In this document: piece after piece, positions 24,069 through 36,535 of the stretch
Layout of the letters: each line of letters begins with the position of its first letter
How positions within the stretch are numbered: position 1 is the first letter of the stretch
Source: Alkalispirillum mobile
Lineage (GTDB): Bacteria; Pseudomonadota; Gammaproteobacteria; Nitrococcales; Halorhodospiraceae
Direction of reading: 5' to 3'
DNA length: 64,000 nt
NCBI RefSeq assembly: GCF_003664325.1
Contig: NZ_RCDA01000001.1
Span: 992,001 to 1,056,000 of the forward strand
The notes under the pieces: model-generated
What the model was told of the DNA's origin: nothing
What the model saw: the letters and a program-made list of their open reading frames with translations, nothing else
Database searches by the model: none
Translations under genes and position numbers: made by a program

Positions 24069-24195
24069 TCGACACCTGTTGTCCGGTTGCGGTTGCACGC
24101 GGGGAGCCGGCCGCTGCCCCCTCCCCGAGCCTCGATTCATGTAAAGTGTCGCCGAATCTTAACGGAAAACCGGCTTGTTTAGAACACGGGCTGCC

Positions 24196-25218
24196 ATGCC
24201 GATACCCTCGCCGCAACCCCAGACCCCACCGGACTGGCGCCGTCAGCTGGCGCAGGCCGAGCGCGACCCCCAGGCGCTGCTGCAACGCCTGCGGCTGCCG
24301 CTGAGCCTGCTGCCGGCGGCCGAGTCCGCCGCCCGGCTGTTCCCGCTGCGGGCCCCCGAGCCCTGGGTCCGGCGGATCCGCCCCGGCGACCCCGATGACC
24401 CGCTCCTGCTGCAGGTCCTGCCGCTGTACGCCGAGCACGAGACGCCGGCGGGCTTCAGCACGGACCCGGTGGGCGACGGCCCGGCACAGAGCGGGCCCGG
24501 CATTCTGCACAAGTACCACGGCCGGGTGCTGATGATCACCACCGGCGCCTGCGCCATCCACTGCCGCTACTGCTTCCGCCGCCACTTCCCCTACAGCGAA
24601 TCGCAGGCCGGTCGCAACGACTGGGCCGATAGCCTGGCCTGGCTGGACGGCCACCCGGAGGTGGACGAGGTCATCCTGAGCGGCGGGGACCCGCTCACCC
24701 TCAGCGACCGGCGCCTGGGCACGCTCACTCGGGCCCTGCGCCAGCGCCCCCAGGTGCGCCGCCTGCGCCTGCACACCCGGCTGCCCGTGGTGTTGCCGGA
24801 TCGCGTCACCGCCGAGCTTCTGGCATTGCTGGATGGCCCCTGGGAGGTGGTCTGGGTGATCCACAGCAACCACGCGCAGGAGCTGGACGAAGCCGTGGCG
24901 GCCGCGCTGGGCCGGCTGCGCTCCGCCGGTCACTGGCTGCTCAACCAGGCGGTGCTGCTGCGGCGGGTCAACGACAGCGCGGACGCCCTGGAGGCGCTGA
25001 GCCGCCGGCTGTTCCAGGTGGGCGTGCTGCCCTACTACCTCCACCTGCTCGACCGGGTGCAGGGGGCGGCCCACTTCGAGGTGCCCGAGGCCCGCGGCCA
25101 GGCGCTGGCCGCCGAGCTGGGCGCCCGCCTGCCCGGCTACCTGGTGCCGCGCCTGGCCCGTGAGGAGGCCGGCGAACCCGCCAAGACCCTCGTCGCCCCC
25201 GCCCCCGACGCCGACTGA
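24196..25218 (+). CDS. epmB: EF-P beta-lysylation protein EpmB (lysine 2,3-aminomutase family)
   Basis: EpmB is a radical-SAM, PLP enzyme that converts lysine to beta-lysine for EpmA. The 340-residue product carries the radical-SAM cysteines in CAIHCRYCFRRHFPY (Cys119, Cys123, Cys126), the VILSGGDPLTLSD motif, RLPVVLPDRVT and a C-terminal GEPAKT. It is short, like other EpmB enzymes, lacking the extensions of catabolic aminomutases. A TTG seven codons upstream opens the frame; I use the ATG at 24196, though neither has a good ribosome site. It is divergent from efp across 127 bases. Confidence 0.93.
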   Translation: MPIPSPQPQTPPDWRRQLAQAERDPQALLQRLRLPLSLLPAAESAARLFPLRAPEPWVRRIRPGDPDDPLLLQVLPLYAEHETPAGFSTDPVGDGPAQSGPGILHKYHGRVLMITTGACAIHCRYCFRRHFPYSESQAGRNDWADSLAWLDGHPEVDEVILSGGDPLTLSDRRLGTLTRALRQRPQVRRLRLHTRLPVVLPDRVTAELLALLDGPWEVVWVIHSNHAQELDEAVAAALGRLRSAGHWLLNQAVLLRRVNDSADALEALSRRLFQVGVLPYYLHLLDRVQGAAHFEVPEARGQALAAELGARLPGYLVPRLAREEAGEPAKTLVAPAPDAD

Positions 25219-25297
25219 GGCCCCGGGGCGAGGGGGCCACCCGCCCCGCTGCGCATTCTGATAGCATCAGGGCATTGCATGGAAAGGGACCACCGGC

Positions 25298-27376
25298 ATG
25301 AAACAAAACCCCCTGGTCAGGCTCCTGATCACCGAGGAATCACCCAACGACGCGGAGATCTACGTGAGCGTGCTGCGCAACAGCGGCTACGCCGTGCGGG
25401 CGCGTCGTATCGAGAGCATCGATAACCTGCGCGATACCCTGCAGGAGAAACCCGCCGACATGATGCTCTGCTCGCTGGTGCTGCGCGAGGTCCCGGTGGA
25501 CACGGCGTACCAGCTGATCCAGCAGTGGGGCAAGGACATCCCCATCATCGCCTCCAGCCACGAGCAGAGCCAGGACCAGCGCCGCTACGCCATGCAGATG
25601 GGGGCCCAGGACCTGGTCAGCAAGAATGACCTGGAGCACCTCAAACTGGTGGTGGAGCGCGAGCTGCGCCACCTGCATGAGCGCCGCCGCCTGCGCCGGC
25701 TGGAGTCCTCGGTGCGCGAGACCGAGCGCCGCTGCCGGGCACTGCTGGACAGCTCCCGCGACCCCATCGCCTACGTGCACGAGGGCATGCACATCTACGC
25801 CAACCCCGCCTACCTGGAGATGTTCGGCCACCAGGAGCTGGCCGACATCGAGGGCATGCCGATCCTGGACATGGTGGTGGACGACGATCAGGGCGCGTGC
25901 AAGGAGGCGCTGCGCCGCTTCAGCCGGGGCGACCTGACCAGCCACGAGGTCAATCTCGGGTTCGTCACCACCGAGGGGCCGGAGGAGGTGACCATGGTGC
26001 TCACCCCGGCCACCGTGGACGACGAGCCCTGCACCCAGGTGCTGCTGCAGCTCAGCGAGCCGGAGGCGGACCTGGAGCTGCTCAACCGCCAGGACGTCAC
26101 CACGGGGCTGTACAACCGCAGCTACTTCCTGGAGCAGCTGGACAACCTGATCGCGCGCAACCTGGATTCGGACGGCCGCAACAGCCACGCGCTGCTTTAC
26201 ATCCAGCTGGAGAAGTTGAGCCACATCCGCGACCGGATCGGCCTGGCCGCCGTGGACCAGGTGGTGGCGCACGTGGCCAAGCGCATCACCAACCTCGTGG
26301 GCGAGCACGACATTCCCTGCCGGCTGGCCGACGAGGAGTTCACCATCCTGCTCCAGCACAGCAAGATCGACCACGCCATGGAGGTGGCCGAGAAGCTGCG
26401 CCAGGACATCGAGGAGCAGCTGATCGAGGTGGACGACCGCACCCTGGCCATCACCTGCGCCATCGGTGCGGCCATGGTGGGCACCAACGCCGACAACGCC
26501 CAGGCCGCCGTGGACATGGCCTACGCCGCCTCGGAGACGGCGCTGCGCGCCGGCGGCAACCAGGTGCAGCTGCACGCCTCCGGCCAGGAGATCATGGAAA
26601 CACAACAGCGCGAGGCCCACTGGCGCGAGCGCATCCATCAGTGCCTGCAGAACGACGAGTTTTACCTGGTCTACCAGCCGGTGATCGCCCTGGCCGAAAA
26701 CGCCGATTGGGACGAGCTCTACGAGGTGCGCATCCGCATGGAGGAGGACGGCAAGGAGGTGGAACCGCTCGCCTTCCTGCCCTACGCGGAGCAGGCCGGG
26801 CTGATGCGCGACATCGACCGCTGGGTGGCCCGACGCACGGTGGCGCTGGCCGGCGAGCGCAAGCGCATGGGCAAGCGCTCCCGGCTGTTCGTGAAACTCG
26901 ACGGCGCCACCCTGGGGGACACGGGCTTCCTGGACCTGCTGCGCGAGGAGATCGAGCAGCACCAGGTCGACCCGGCCTCACTGGTCTTCCAGGTGAACGA
27001 GCCGGTGGTGGTCACTCAGCTCAACCAGGCCAAGGCCCTGCAGGAGGGGCTGGAAGCCCTGGGCTGCAAACTGTCGCTGGACCACTTCGGCAGCGCGCTC
27101 AACCCCTTCCAGCTACTCAAGCACCTGCGCTCCGACCAGGTGAAACTGGACGACTCCCTTACGGCCGACATCGAGCAGACCGAGGAGAACCAGAAGCTGG
27201 TCAAGCAGATCATCGACACCGCGCACGAGATGGGCCAGCAGGTGGTGGCCGGCTACCTGGGCCACCCGGGGGCGCTGGCGCTGATGTGGGAGTACGGCGC
27301 GGACTACGTGCAGGGGGATTTCCTGCAGGAGCCGGGCCGGGAGATGAACTACGACTTCTCCGAGATGGTGTTCTGA
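25298..27376 (+). CDS. fimX: FimX-like cyclic-di-GMP effector (degenerate REC-PAS-GGDEF-EAL)
   Basis: FimX is a polar c-di-GMP-binding protein that promotes type IV pilus assembly. This 692-residue protein has the same length and order as Pseudomonas FimX: a receiver fold lacking the phospho-Asp (about 8-125), PAS (about 140-255), GGDEF with ADEEF in place of the motif (about 265-425), and EAL (about 440-690). The EAL domain reads YEVRIRM where EAL is expected, and SLDHFGSALNPF replaces DDFGTG, so it should bind but not cut c-di-GMP. No pilus genes are in the window. Nearby cyclase and phosphodiesterase genes could supply its ligand. Confidence 0.85.
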   Translation: MKQNPLVRLLITEESPNDAEIYVSVLRNSGYAVRARRIESIDNLRDTLQEKPADMMLCSLVLREVPVDTAYQLIQQWGKDIPIIASSHEQSQDQRRYAMQMGAQDLVSKNDLEHLKLVVERELRHLHERRRLRRLESSVRETERRCRALLDSSRDPIAYVHEGMHIYANPAYLEMFGHQELADIEGMPILDMVVDDDQGACKEALRRFSRGDLTSHEVNLGFVTTEGPEEVTMVLTPATVDDEPCTQVLLQLSEPEADLELLNRQDVTTGLYNRSYFLEQLDNLIARNLDSDGRNSHALLYIQLEKLSHIRDRIGLAAVDQVVAHVAKRITNLVGEHDIPCRLADEEFTILLQHSKIDHAMEVAEKLRQDIEEQLIEVDDRTLAITCAIGAAMVGTNADNAQAAVDMAYAASETALRAGGNQVQLHASGQEIMETQQREAHWRERIHQCLQNDEFYLVYQPVIALAENADWDELYEVRIRMEEDGKEVEPLAFLPYAEQAGLMRDIDRWVARRTVALAGERKRMGKRSRLFVKLDGATLGDTGFLDLLREEIEQHQVDPASLVFQVNEPVVVTQLNQAKALQEGLEALGCKLSLDHFGSALNPFQLLKHLRSDQVKLDDSLTADIEQTEENQKLVKQIIDTAHEMGQQVVAGYLGHPGALALMWEYGADYVQGDFLQEPGREMNYDFSEMVF

Positions 27377-27391
27377 ACCCTCGGGGCGGGT

Positions 27392-30519
<3,128 letters not shown>

Positions 30520-30637
30520 GAGTGCATCCGCGCGATTGGTCGGGCCTGCCGGCGGGCCCGGCTGGCGGGCCGCAGCTGTCCGGGCAGGCACCTGGGCATG
30601 GGTTTCAGCGCCTTGCGGCGCCTATTTCAAATGACAC

Positions 30638-30666
30638 TTTATACGCTGCCGCGGCGTCTTTGAACC
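30638..30666 (-). promoter_or_regulatory. Possible sigma-70 promoter for zipA-ligA
   Basis: On the minus strand GGTTCA, a 17-base spacer and TATAAA lie in the smc-zipA gap, about 120 bases before zipA. A GCTGCCG/CGGCAGC hairpin overlaps the spacer region. The -10 is good and the -35 weak, so this is tentative. Confidence 0.35.
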
Positions 30667-30690
30667 GGCAGCGAGCGGGGAATTAAAGCA

Positions 30691-33600
30691 TCAGACCTCG
30701 GCCAGTTCCACCGCCTCGGCCACGTCCACCGCCACCAGGCGCGAGACGCCGGGCTCGTGCATGGTCACCCCTACCAGGTGCGAGACCGCCTCCATGGTGG
30801 TCTTGTTGTGGGTAATGACGATGAACTGGACCTGCTGCGACATCTCCTTGACCATCTCGCAGAAGCGCCCCACGTTGGCCTCGTCCAGCGGCGCATCCAC
30901 CTCGTCGAGCATGCAGAACGGCGCCGGGTTGAGGTTGAAGATGGCGAAGACCAGCGCCACGGCGGTGAGCGCCTTCTCGCCGCCGGAGAGCAGGTGGATG
31001 TTGGTGACCCGCTTGCCCGGGGGCTGGGCCATGACCGCCACGCCGGTGGCCAGCAGGTCGTCGTCGGTGAGCTCCAGGTAGGCGCGACCGCCCCCGAACA
31101 GTCGCGGGAAGAGGCGCTGCACCCCCTGATTGACCTGCTCAAAGGTGTCGCGGAAGCGCGCCCGGGTCTCCCGGTCAATGCGGCGGATGGCGCTCTCCAG
31201 GGTCTCCAGCGCCTCGACCAGGTCGTCGTACTGGGCGTCGAGGTACTGCTGGCGCTCCTCCAGGGCGGCGCACTCGTCGATGGCGGCCAGGTTGACGGTG
31301 CCCAGCCGGGCGATGCGCCGCCCCAGCTGCTCCAGGCGCTTCTCCCAGTCCGCCACCTCGGCGCCCTCGGGCAGGCGCGAGGCGACCACCTCCAGGTGCT
31401 CGCCCAGTTGTTCCAGCTCGGCGGCCTCCCGGCGCTGCAGCACGCGGTACTCCTGGGCGGTGATCCGCAGCCCCTCAAGCTCTTCGCGCAGGGTCTCGGT
31501 CTCCTGGGCGGCGGTCTGGCGGCGTTCGCTCCACTCGCGCAGTTTCTGCTCCAGGTTGGCCACGTGGTTGCGCGCCTCGGCCAGTTCCTGTTCCAGCTGG
31601 TGGCGGCGGTCCAGCAATTTGTCGCGCTCCCCCTCCAGGTCCTCGCCCGGGTCGTCCAGCCCCTCCAGGCCCTCGGCCAGTTCCTCGCGCCGGTCCAGCA
31701 GCCGCTGGTGCTGGGCCTGCAGCCGCTCCAGCCCCTCGCGCAGGGCCTGACGGGCGGTGGTGGCATTCTCCAGCTTCAGGGAAATCTCGTGGCGGGCCTC
31801 GCGGCACTGGCGCAGTTGCTCCTGGGCATCGTCCACCGCCGCCTCCAGGGCGTGGCGCTCATCGTCCAGCGCCGCGCCCCGCTCCGCCTGGGCCTCCACC
31901 CGGGCGGCGGCCTCGGCCAGGCGCGCCTGGGCGCCGTCCATCTCCTCGACGACGGTCTCGCGCTCCTCGCGCAGTTCAATCTGTTGCTGGTGCAGGGCCT
32001 CGCGCCGTTCCCGGGCCGCCTCCAGGGCGTCGCGGCGGTGCTCGACGCGCGCCTGCAGGTCCGCCTGGCGGCGCTGCAGGGGGGCGCTGCGCTGCTGCAG
32101 CGCCTCGCGCTCCTCCTCCAGGCTCTGGATGGCCACCTTGACCCGCTCGTGCGCTTCTTCCTGTTCCGCCAGCCGTGCCTCGCCCTCGGCCACCTGCTCG
32201 CGCAGCTGGTGGATCTCCCGCTCGCGGGCGATCACGCCCCGCTCCGCATCGTCCCCGGCGCGCAGGCGCAGCCAGTTGGGCCCCAGCCAGACGCCGTCCG
32301 GGGTGATGAAGGACTCGCCGGGGCCCAGTTCAGCGCGCCGGGCCAGGGCGGCAGGCAGGTCGTCGGCGCAGCGGATCCCGGCCAGGAGGGCCACGGCGCG
32401 GCCGTCATCGCGCACCTGGTCGCTCAACCAGGGGCCGGCCGCCCCGCCGGCGGTTGCCGAAACCGCACTGACCAGGGTCAGGTCGCCCTGCTCCGGCAAC
32501 TCGCGGGCGGCGGCGTCCAGTTCTTCGGGCGCCACGCAGACCGCCTGCAGCCCTTCGGCCAGCACCGTCTCCACCGCCCGTTCCCAGCCCGGGGTGACGG
32601 TGAGCTGCTGGGCCAGCCGGGGCCGCTCCTGCCACTCGCGCGCACCCAGCCAGTCGTCCAGCGGGCCGCCGTCCTCGCCCAGGGCGGACTGCTGCAGGGT
32701 CTCCAGCGAGGCGAGCCGGGCGCGCTGCTGGTGCAGCTCACCGCGCAGCCGCTCTACCTGTTCGGCCAGTTCCGCGGCCTGGGCCCGGTCGTGGTCCAGG
32801 CGCTCGGCCACGTCGGCCTGGGCCTCATCCATGCCGGCCAGCTCCTCGGCCAGCTCGGTCTCTTCCTCTTCCAGTTCGACAATGGCCCGCTCCAGGCTGT
32901 AGAGGTCCTCGGCCTCGTACTCCTCGTCAAGCCGCTCCAGCCGGCGGGCCAGCTCGTCCGCGCGGCGCTCCAGGCCCTCGACCCGCACCTTCTCCACCTG
33001 CTCGGCGCGCTGGGCCTCGGCGCTCTCCCGCTGGAAGCCCTCGCGCGCCTCGCGCCAGGCCTCCAGCCGCTCGCGGGCGGTCTCCAGCGCCTCCTGGGCA
33101 AAGGCCTCGGACTGCGCCTGCTCCTCCTGCTCCGGCTCCAGGTCGGCCAGGCGCTCCTCCAGCAGTTCGAGCTTCTCCCGGTCCTGGGTCAGGCTGTCCT
33201 CCAGTTCCTGGACCTGGGCTTCGCTGTCGCGCAGTTCCCGCAACTGCTTGTCGCGCAGTTCCCGGCGGTGGCTGATCTGCTGCTCGATGCGGGCGATCTC
33301 GCTGCCCACGCCATAGTAATCCGCCTGGATCGAGTTGAGCCGATCGCCGGCCTCGCCTTGGGTAGCGCGCACCGCCTCGATCTCCCGCTCGGCCTGGCGC
33401 TGGGTGGCCAGGGCGAACTCCCGGGCGTTGACCTTGGCCGAGATGACGGCTTCCTGCTCCTCCAGCTGGGCCTTGAGGCTGGCCTGGCGCAGGGTGATCA
33501 GCTCGGCCCGGGTATCCCGTTCTTCCTGCTTGAGCTCACGGTACCGGCGGGCCACCTCGGCCTGGCGACGCAGCTTGTCCAGCTGGCGGCGCACCTCCTC

Positions 33601-34194
33601 ACGCACGTCCTCCAGCCGCTCCAGGTTCTCGCGGGTGTCGCGGATGCGCCGCTCGGTCTCGCGCCGGCGCTCCTTGTAGATGGAGATGCCGGCCGCCTCC
33701 TCCAGGTAGACGCGGAGTTCCTCCGGCTTGGCCTCGATCACCCGGGAGATCATCCCCTGCTCGATGATGGTGTAGCCGCGCGGCCCCAGGCCGGTGCCCA
33801 GGAAGACGTCGGTGATGTCCTTGCGCCGGCAGCGGGTGCCGTTGAGGAAGTACTGGGACTGACCCTCGCGGTTGACCTGGCGGCGGACGGCGATCTCCGC
33901 GTACTGGGCGTACTGCCCGCCCAGACGGCCGTCGCTGTTGTCGAAGATCAGCTCCACGGAGGCGTGGCTGACCGGCTTGCGGCCGGTGGAGCCGTTGAAG
34001 ATGACGTCAGCCATGGACTGGCCGCGCAGGTGGCGGGCAGAGCTCTCGCCCATCACCCAGCGCACCGCATCAATGATGTTGGATTTGCCGCAGCCATTCG
34101 GCCCCACCACCGCCACCAGGTCGCCGGGCATGGCCACCTGGGTGGGGTCCACGAAGGACTTGAAGCCGGAGAGTTTGATCTTCTTCAGTCGCAT
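30691..34194 (-). CDS. smc: Chromosome segregation ATPase SMC
   Basis: SMC dimers organise and separate chromosomes. The 1167-residue protein has an N-terminal head with Walker [10 protein letters not shown] (31-39), a first coiled coil (about 170-500) and a hinge (about 520-640). A second coiled coil (about 650-1000) leads to a C-terminal head with signature [14 protein letters not shown] and Walker [16 protein letters not shown]. Size and layout are standard for bacterial SMC. Its presence instead of MukB is normal for gammaproteobacteria outside the enteric group. It is divergent from queF across 82 bases and followed by zipA and ligA. Confidence 0.98.
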   Translation of the reverse strand: MRLKKIKLSGFKSFVDPTQVAMPGDLVAVVGPNGCGKSNIIDAVRWVMGESSARHLRGQSMADVIFNGSTGRKPVSHASVELIFDNSDGRLGGQYAQYAEIAVRRQVNREGQSQYFLNGTRCRRKDITDVFLGTGLGPRGYTIIEQGMISRVIEAKPEELRVYLEEAAGISIYKERRRETERRIRDTRENLERLEDVREEVRRQLDKLRRQAEVARRYRELKQEERDTRAELITLRQASLKAQLEEQEAVISAKVNAREFALATQRQAEREIEAVRATQGEAGDRLNSIQADYYGVGSEIARIEQQISHRRELRDKQLRELRDSEAQVQELEDSLTQDREKLELLEERLADLEPEQEEQAQSEAFAQEALETARERLEAWREAREGFQRESAEAQRAEQVEKVRVEGLERRADELARRLERLDEEYEAEDLYSLERAIVELEEEETELAEELAGMDEAQADVAERLDHDRAQAAELAEQVERLRGELHQQRARLASLETLQQSALGEDGGPLDDWLGAREWQERPRLAQQLTVTPGWERAVETVLAEGLQAVCVAPEELDAAARELPEQGDLTLVSAVSATAGGAAGPWLSDQVRDDGRAVALLAGIRCADDLPAALARRAELGPGESFITPDGVWLGPNWLRLRAGDDAERGVIAREREIHQLREQVAEGEARLAEQEEAHERVKVAIQSLEEEREALQQRSAPLQRRQADLQARVEHRRDALEAARERREALHQQQIELREERETVVEEMDGAQARLAEAAARVEAQAERGAALDDERHALEAAVDDAQEQLRQCREARHEISLKLENATTARQALREGLERLQAQHQRLLDRREELAEGLEGLDDPGEDLEGERDKLLDRRHQLEQELAEARNHVANLEQKLREWSERRQTAAQETETLREELEGLRITAQEYRVLQRREAAELEQLGEHLEVVASRLPEGAEVADWEKRLEQLGRRIARLGTVNLAAIDECAALEERQQYLDAQYDDLVEALETLESAIRRIDRETRARFRDTFEQVNQGVQRLFPRLFGGGRAYLELTDDDLLATGVAVMAQPPGKRVTNIHLLSGGEKALTAVALVFAIFNLNPAPFCMLDEVDAPLDEANVGRFCEMVKEMSQQVQFIVITHNKTTMEAVSHLVGVTMHEPGVSRLVAVDVAEAVELAEV

Positions 34195-34276
34195 CAGGCG
34201 ATCGGTGGCGGCTGCGGTTACAATGGGCGGCCATTATAGTCCTCCCATCGCATCTGAACAGGAGCCACCAGCGCCG

Positions 34277-34666
34277 ATGAGCACTCAGCCCAGCAAAGAA
34301 CTGGAGACCTTCCCCAACCCCCGGCCGGAGCGGGACTTCGTGCTGCACATGCGGGTGCCGGAGTTCACCTGCCTCTGCCCGAAGACCGGGCAGCCGGACT
34401 TCGCCACCATCTATCTGGACTACGTGCCGGACGAGCGTTGCGTGGAGTTGAAGTCGCTGAAGCTCTACATGTGGTCGTTCCGCGACCAGGGCGCGTTCCA
34501 CGAGGCCATCACCAACGAGATGCTGGATGACCTCGTGCGCGCCACCGCGCCTCGCTACATGAAGGTGACCGCCGAGTTCTACGTCCGTGGCGGCATCTAC
34601 ACCACGGTGGTCGCGGAACACCGCAAGCCGGGCTGGCAGCCCGAACCGAAGGTGGAGCTGGCCTGA
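34277..34666 (+). CDS. queF: NADPH-dependent 7-cyano-7-deazaguanine reductase QueF
   Basis: QueF reduces preQ0 to preQ1 in queuosine synthesis. The 129-residue product is the short, single-domain type, with nucleophile Cys34 in [10 protein letters not shown], Asp41 and the family motif [20 protein letters not shown] carrying the substrate glutamates and histidine. The frame is open far upstream over the smc antisense, but the ATG at 34277, with AGGAG about 12 bases before it, gives the family's normal start. It is divergent from smc and convergent with the host-attachment gene (4-base gap). Confidence 0.95.
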   Translation: MSTQPSKELETFPNPRPERDFVLHMRVPEFTCLCPKTGQPDFATIYLDYVPDERCVELKSLKLYMWSFRDQGAFHEAITNEMLDDLVRATAPRYMKVTAEFYVRGGIYTTVVAEHRKPGWQPEPKVELA

Positions 34667-34670
34667 CGGC

Positions 34671-35108
34671 TCAGAGCAGCGCGTCCACGGTCCGGGTAAT
34701 GGCCTCCAACGGCTCCCGGGTGACGTTCTTGGTTACCTCGTGGGCGACCCGCTCCCGGGTCTCGTCGTCCAGGGCCTTGCGCAACAGCCCGAGGAACTTC
34801 GGCTCCGCCACCAGGATCAGCTCCTCGTAGCGGTGACCGGTGCGCCCCCGCTCCAGTACGTGGGCCACCTCCCGGGCAAAGACCTGGGCCTCGCGCACCT
34901 TCGGGTCGGTGGGCTCTTCCGCCTCGCTGCTGGTGGCCGAATAGGACTCATCAAGGCGACCGGGGCGGTCCGACGCCAGGTCGCGCCGGTGCAGGCGTGA
35001 CTCCGGGTGCGTCAGGGTCTCCACCTCCTGCAGCGCGCTGAATTTCTTCTCGCGGGCGAGAACGCGGGCGTTGCTGGCATCTGCTACGACGATCCAGTAG
35101 CGGGACAT
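34671..35108 (-). CDS. Host attachment / baeRF family protein
   Basis: The family was named for an Agrobacterium protein needed for attachment to plant cells and has since been placed in the archaeo-eukaryotic release-factor-like fold (baeRF). The 145-residue product begins YWIVVADASNARVLAREKK and has the family's ELILVAEPKFLGLLRKAL and C-terminal VTKNVTREPLEAI. A strong ribosome site (AAGGAGGGAGTGGAT) selects the ATG at 35108 over an in-frame start 20 codons earlier. In a free-living bacterium an attachment role is doubtful; ribosome-related or stress functions are possible but unproven. Confidence 0.85.
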   Translation of the reverse strand: MSRYWIVVADASNARVLAREKKFSALQEVETLTHPESRLHRRDLASDRPGRLDESYSATSSEAEEPTDPKVREAQVFAREVAHVLERGRTGHRYEELILVAEPKFLGLLRKALDDETRERVAHEVTKNVTREPLEAITRTVDALL

Positions 35109-35334
35109 ATCCACTCCCTCCTTGCTTGCCGCCCCGGAGTCGCCCGGGGCACTGAGTACGCTGCGCATCCCGGGCGCTTTGCTCTCGCGCCCGGTGCCAA
35201 CCCCTTACTTAATGAGCTGAGGCCCTGCCTCGCCCTTTTCAAGGGCCGTTGCAGTCAGTTTATGCGGCTACCGGCAATCGGCTATGGTATCGGCGGCAAA
35301 GGTGCCGATTCTGCCAGCCACCGCGAGGCCACCC

Positions 35335-36243
35335 GTGACCGACTCGACCACGCTCCGCTACCGCACCCGCTTTGCCCCCAGCCCCACCGGGCCGCTCCAC
35401 TTCGGCTCGCTGGTGGCGGCGCTGGGCAGCTACGTGCGGGCCCGGCGCCAGGGCGGCGAGTGGCACCTGCGCATCGACGACCTGGACCCGCCGCGGGAGC
35501 AACCCGGCGCGGCCGACGCCATCCAGCAGAGCCTGCAGGCGCACGGCCTGCACTGGGATGGACCGGTGGTCTTCCAGTCCACCCGTTCGGCCGCCTACGA
35601 GGCGGCCCTGGCGCAACTGCGCGCCGCGGACCGCGCCTACCCCTGCGGCTGTACCCGGCGCGAGATCATGGCGGTGGCGCGCAGAGGCCCCAATGGCCCG
35701 GTCTACCCCGGGACCTGCTCCGACGGCCTGCCGCCGGGCCGCGAAGCCCGCGCCTGGCGGCTGCGCTGCGACCACGCCCCGCTCCATTTCGATGACGCGC
35801 TGCAGGGGCCACAGAGCTGCGACCCGGCGGCGACCATCGGCGATTTCATCATCCGCCGGGCCGACGGCTACTGGGCCTACCACCTGGCCTGCGCCGTGGA
35901 TGACGGGGAATACGGCTTCACCGAGGTGGTCCGTGGCGCCGACCTGCTCTGGTGCACACCGCCGCAGATCCTGCTACAGCGGGCACTGGGACTACCCACC
36001 CCGCGCTACCTGCACCTGCCCGTGGCGGTGAACGCCGAGGGGCAGAAGCTGAGCAAGCAGAGCCACGCCCCGCCGCTGGACAATAACCGGGCCGCACACA
36101 ACCTGGTGCAGGCGGCCCGCTTTCTGGGCCAACAGCCGCCCGCGGACCTGGCCCGGACCGGGCCCGGCGCGGTGCTGACGTGGGCCCTGGAAACGTGGGA
36201 CGAGGCGCTGATCCCCCGCCAGCAGCACCAGGCACCGGCGTAG
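35335..36243 (+). CDS. gluQ: Glutamyl-Q tRNA(Asp) synthetase
   Basis: GluQ activates glutamate and transfers it to the queuosine base of tRNA(Asp). The 302-residue protein is a catalytic-domain-only GluRS paralogue with FAPSPTGPLHFGSLVAALG, IDDLDPPREQPGAADAI, a zinc-type Cys set (CGC and PGTC) and GQKLSKQSHAPP as the KMSKS equivalent. I choose the GTG at 35335, six bases after GAGG, because it matches the usual start MTDS before the catalytic core; an in-frame ATG at 35284 adds 17 residues without similarity. queF, whose product feeds queuosine, is 0.7 kb upstream. Confidence 0.92.
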   Translation: MTDSTTLRYRTRFAPSPTGPLHFGSLVAALGSYVRARRQGGEWHLRIDDLDPPREQPGAADAIQQSLQAHGLHWDGPVVFQSTRSAAYEAALAQLRAADRAYPCGCTRREIMAVARRGPNGPVYPGTCSDGLPPGREARAWRLRCDHAPLHFDDALQGPQSCDPAATIGDFIIRRADGYWAYHLACAVDDGEYGFTEVVRGADLLWCTPPQILLQRALGLPTPRYLHLPVAVNAEGQKLSKQSHAPPLDNNRAAHNLVQAARFLGQQPPADLARTGPGAVLTWALETWDEALIPRQQHQAPA

Positions 36244-36274
36244 GCCCGGCGCCCTTGGGCAAATCCGACGCGCC

Positions 36275-36291
36275 GTGCTACCTTAAGTAAC
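36275..36291. promoter_or_regulatory. Conserved 17-base motif upstream of the symporter-kinase module
   Basis: GTGCTACCTTAAGTAAC differs only at two central bases from GTGCTACCTTGGGTAAC at 46155-46171. Inside it, GCTAC and GTAAC form an imperfect inverted repeat around five bases. It lies about 45 bases before the small membrane protein that starts the first module. A regulator binding site is the simplest reading. Confidence 0.55.
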
Positions 36292-36337
36292 AAACGATGA
36301 GACGGGGTGACCCAACCCTGCCGCGGAGGAGGAGTAC

Positions 36338-36535
36338 ATGCCTGGGACGCTTGACCCGAGGGCGCGGGGAAACAGTGTGATACTCGGCCTGCTGGCCGTA
36401 TTCCTGTTGTGCACGCCGTTCGCCACCTGGTGGCTCAGCCAGACGCCACCGTGGTACCTGCCCTTCCTCGCCTGGGCGGTCGTCCTGGTGCTCTGCTGGC
36501 TGGTGGTCAGAAAGCTCAGACCGCATGGACTTTAA
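36338..36535 (+). CDS. Small two-helix membrane protein preceding the symporter-kinase
   Basis: This 65-residue protein has two predicted membrane helices (about 15-33 and 40-58) with a short WLSQTPPWYLP turn. A strong ribosome site (GGAGGAGGAG) precedes the ATG. Its stop overlaps the start of the symporter-fused histidine kinase by 11 bases, so the two are coupled. Small two-helix proteins accompany many sodium:solute symporters as accessory subunits, so this may be the partner of the kinase's transport-like domain. A 78-residue counterpart stands in the same position before the second such kinase at 51049. I know of no assigned function. Confidence 0.85.
   Translation: MPGTLDPRARGNSVILGLLAVFLLCTPFATWWLSQTPPWYLPFLAWAVVLVLCWLVVRKLRPHGL

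Noticed and set aside
24069-24140. 24-residue N-terminal extension of EF-P
   Set aside because: EF-P homologues begin at the MAQYST equivalent, which has its own ribosome site.
24138-24160. Sigma-28-like TAAAGTG and GCCGAA strings between efp and epmB
   Set aside because: The two elements are adjacent instead of separated by the required 11-base spacer, and the genes are not flagellar.
30757-34239. A 1160-residue open frame opposite smc
   Set aside because: It is exactly antisense to the complete smc gene, has low-complexity Leu/Gly/Gln composition and no domain; long antisense frames are expected at this G+C.
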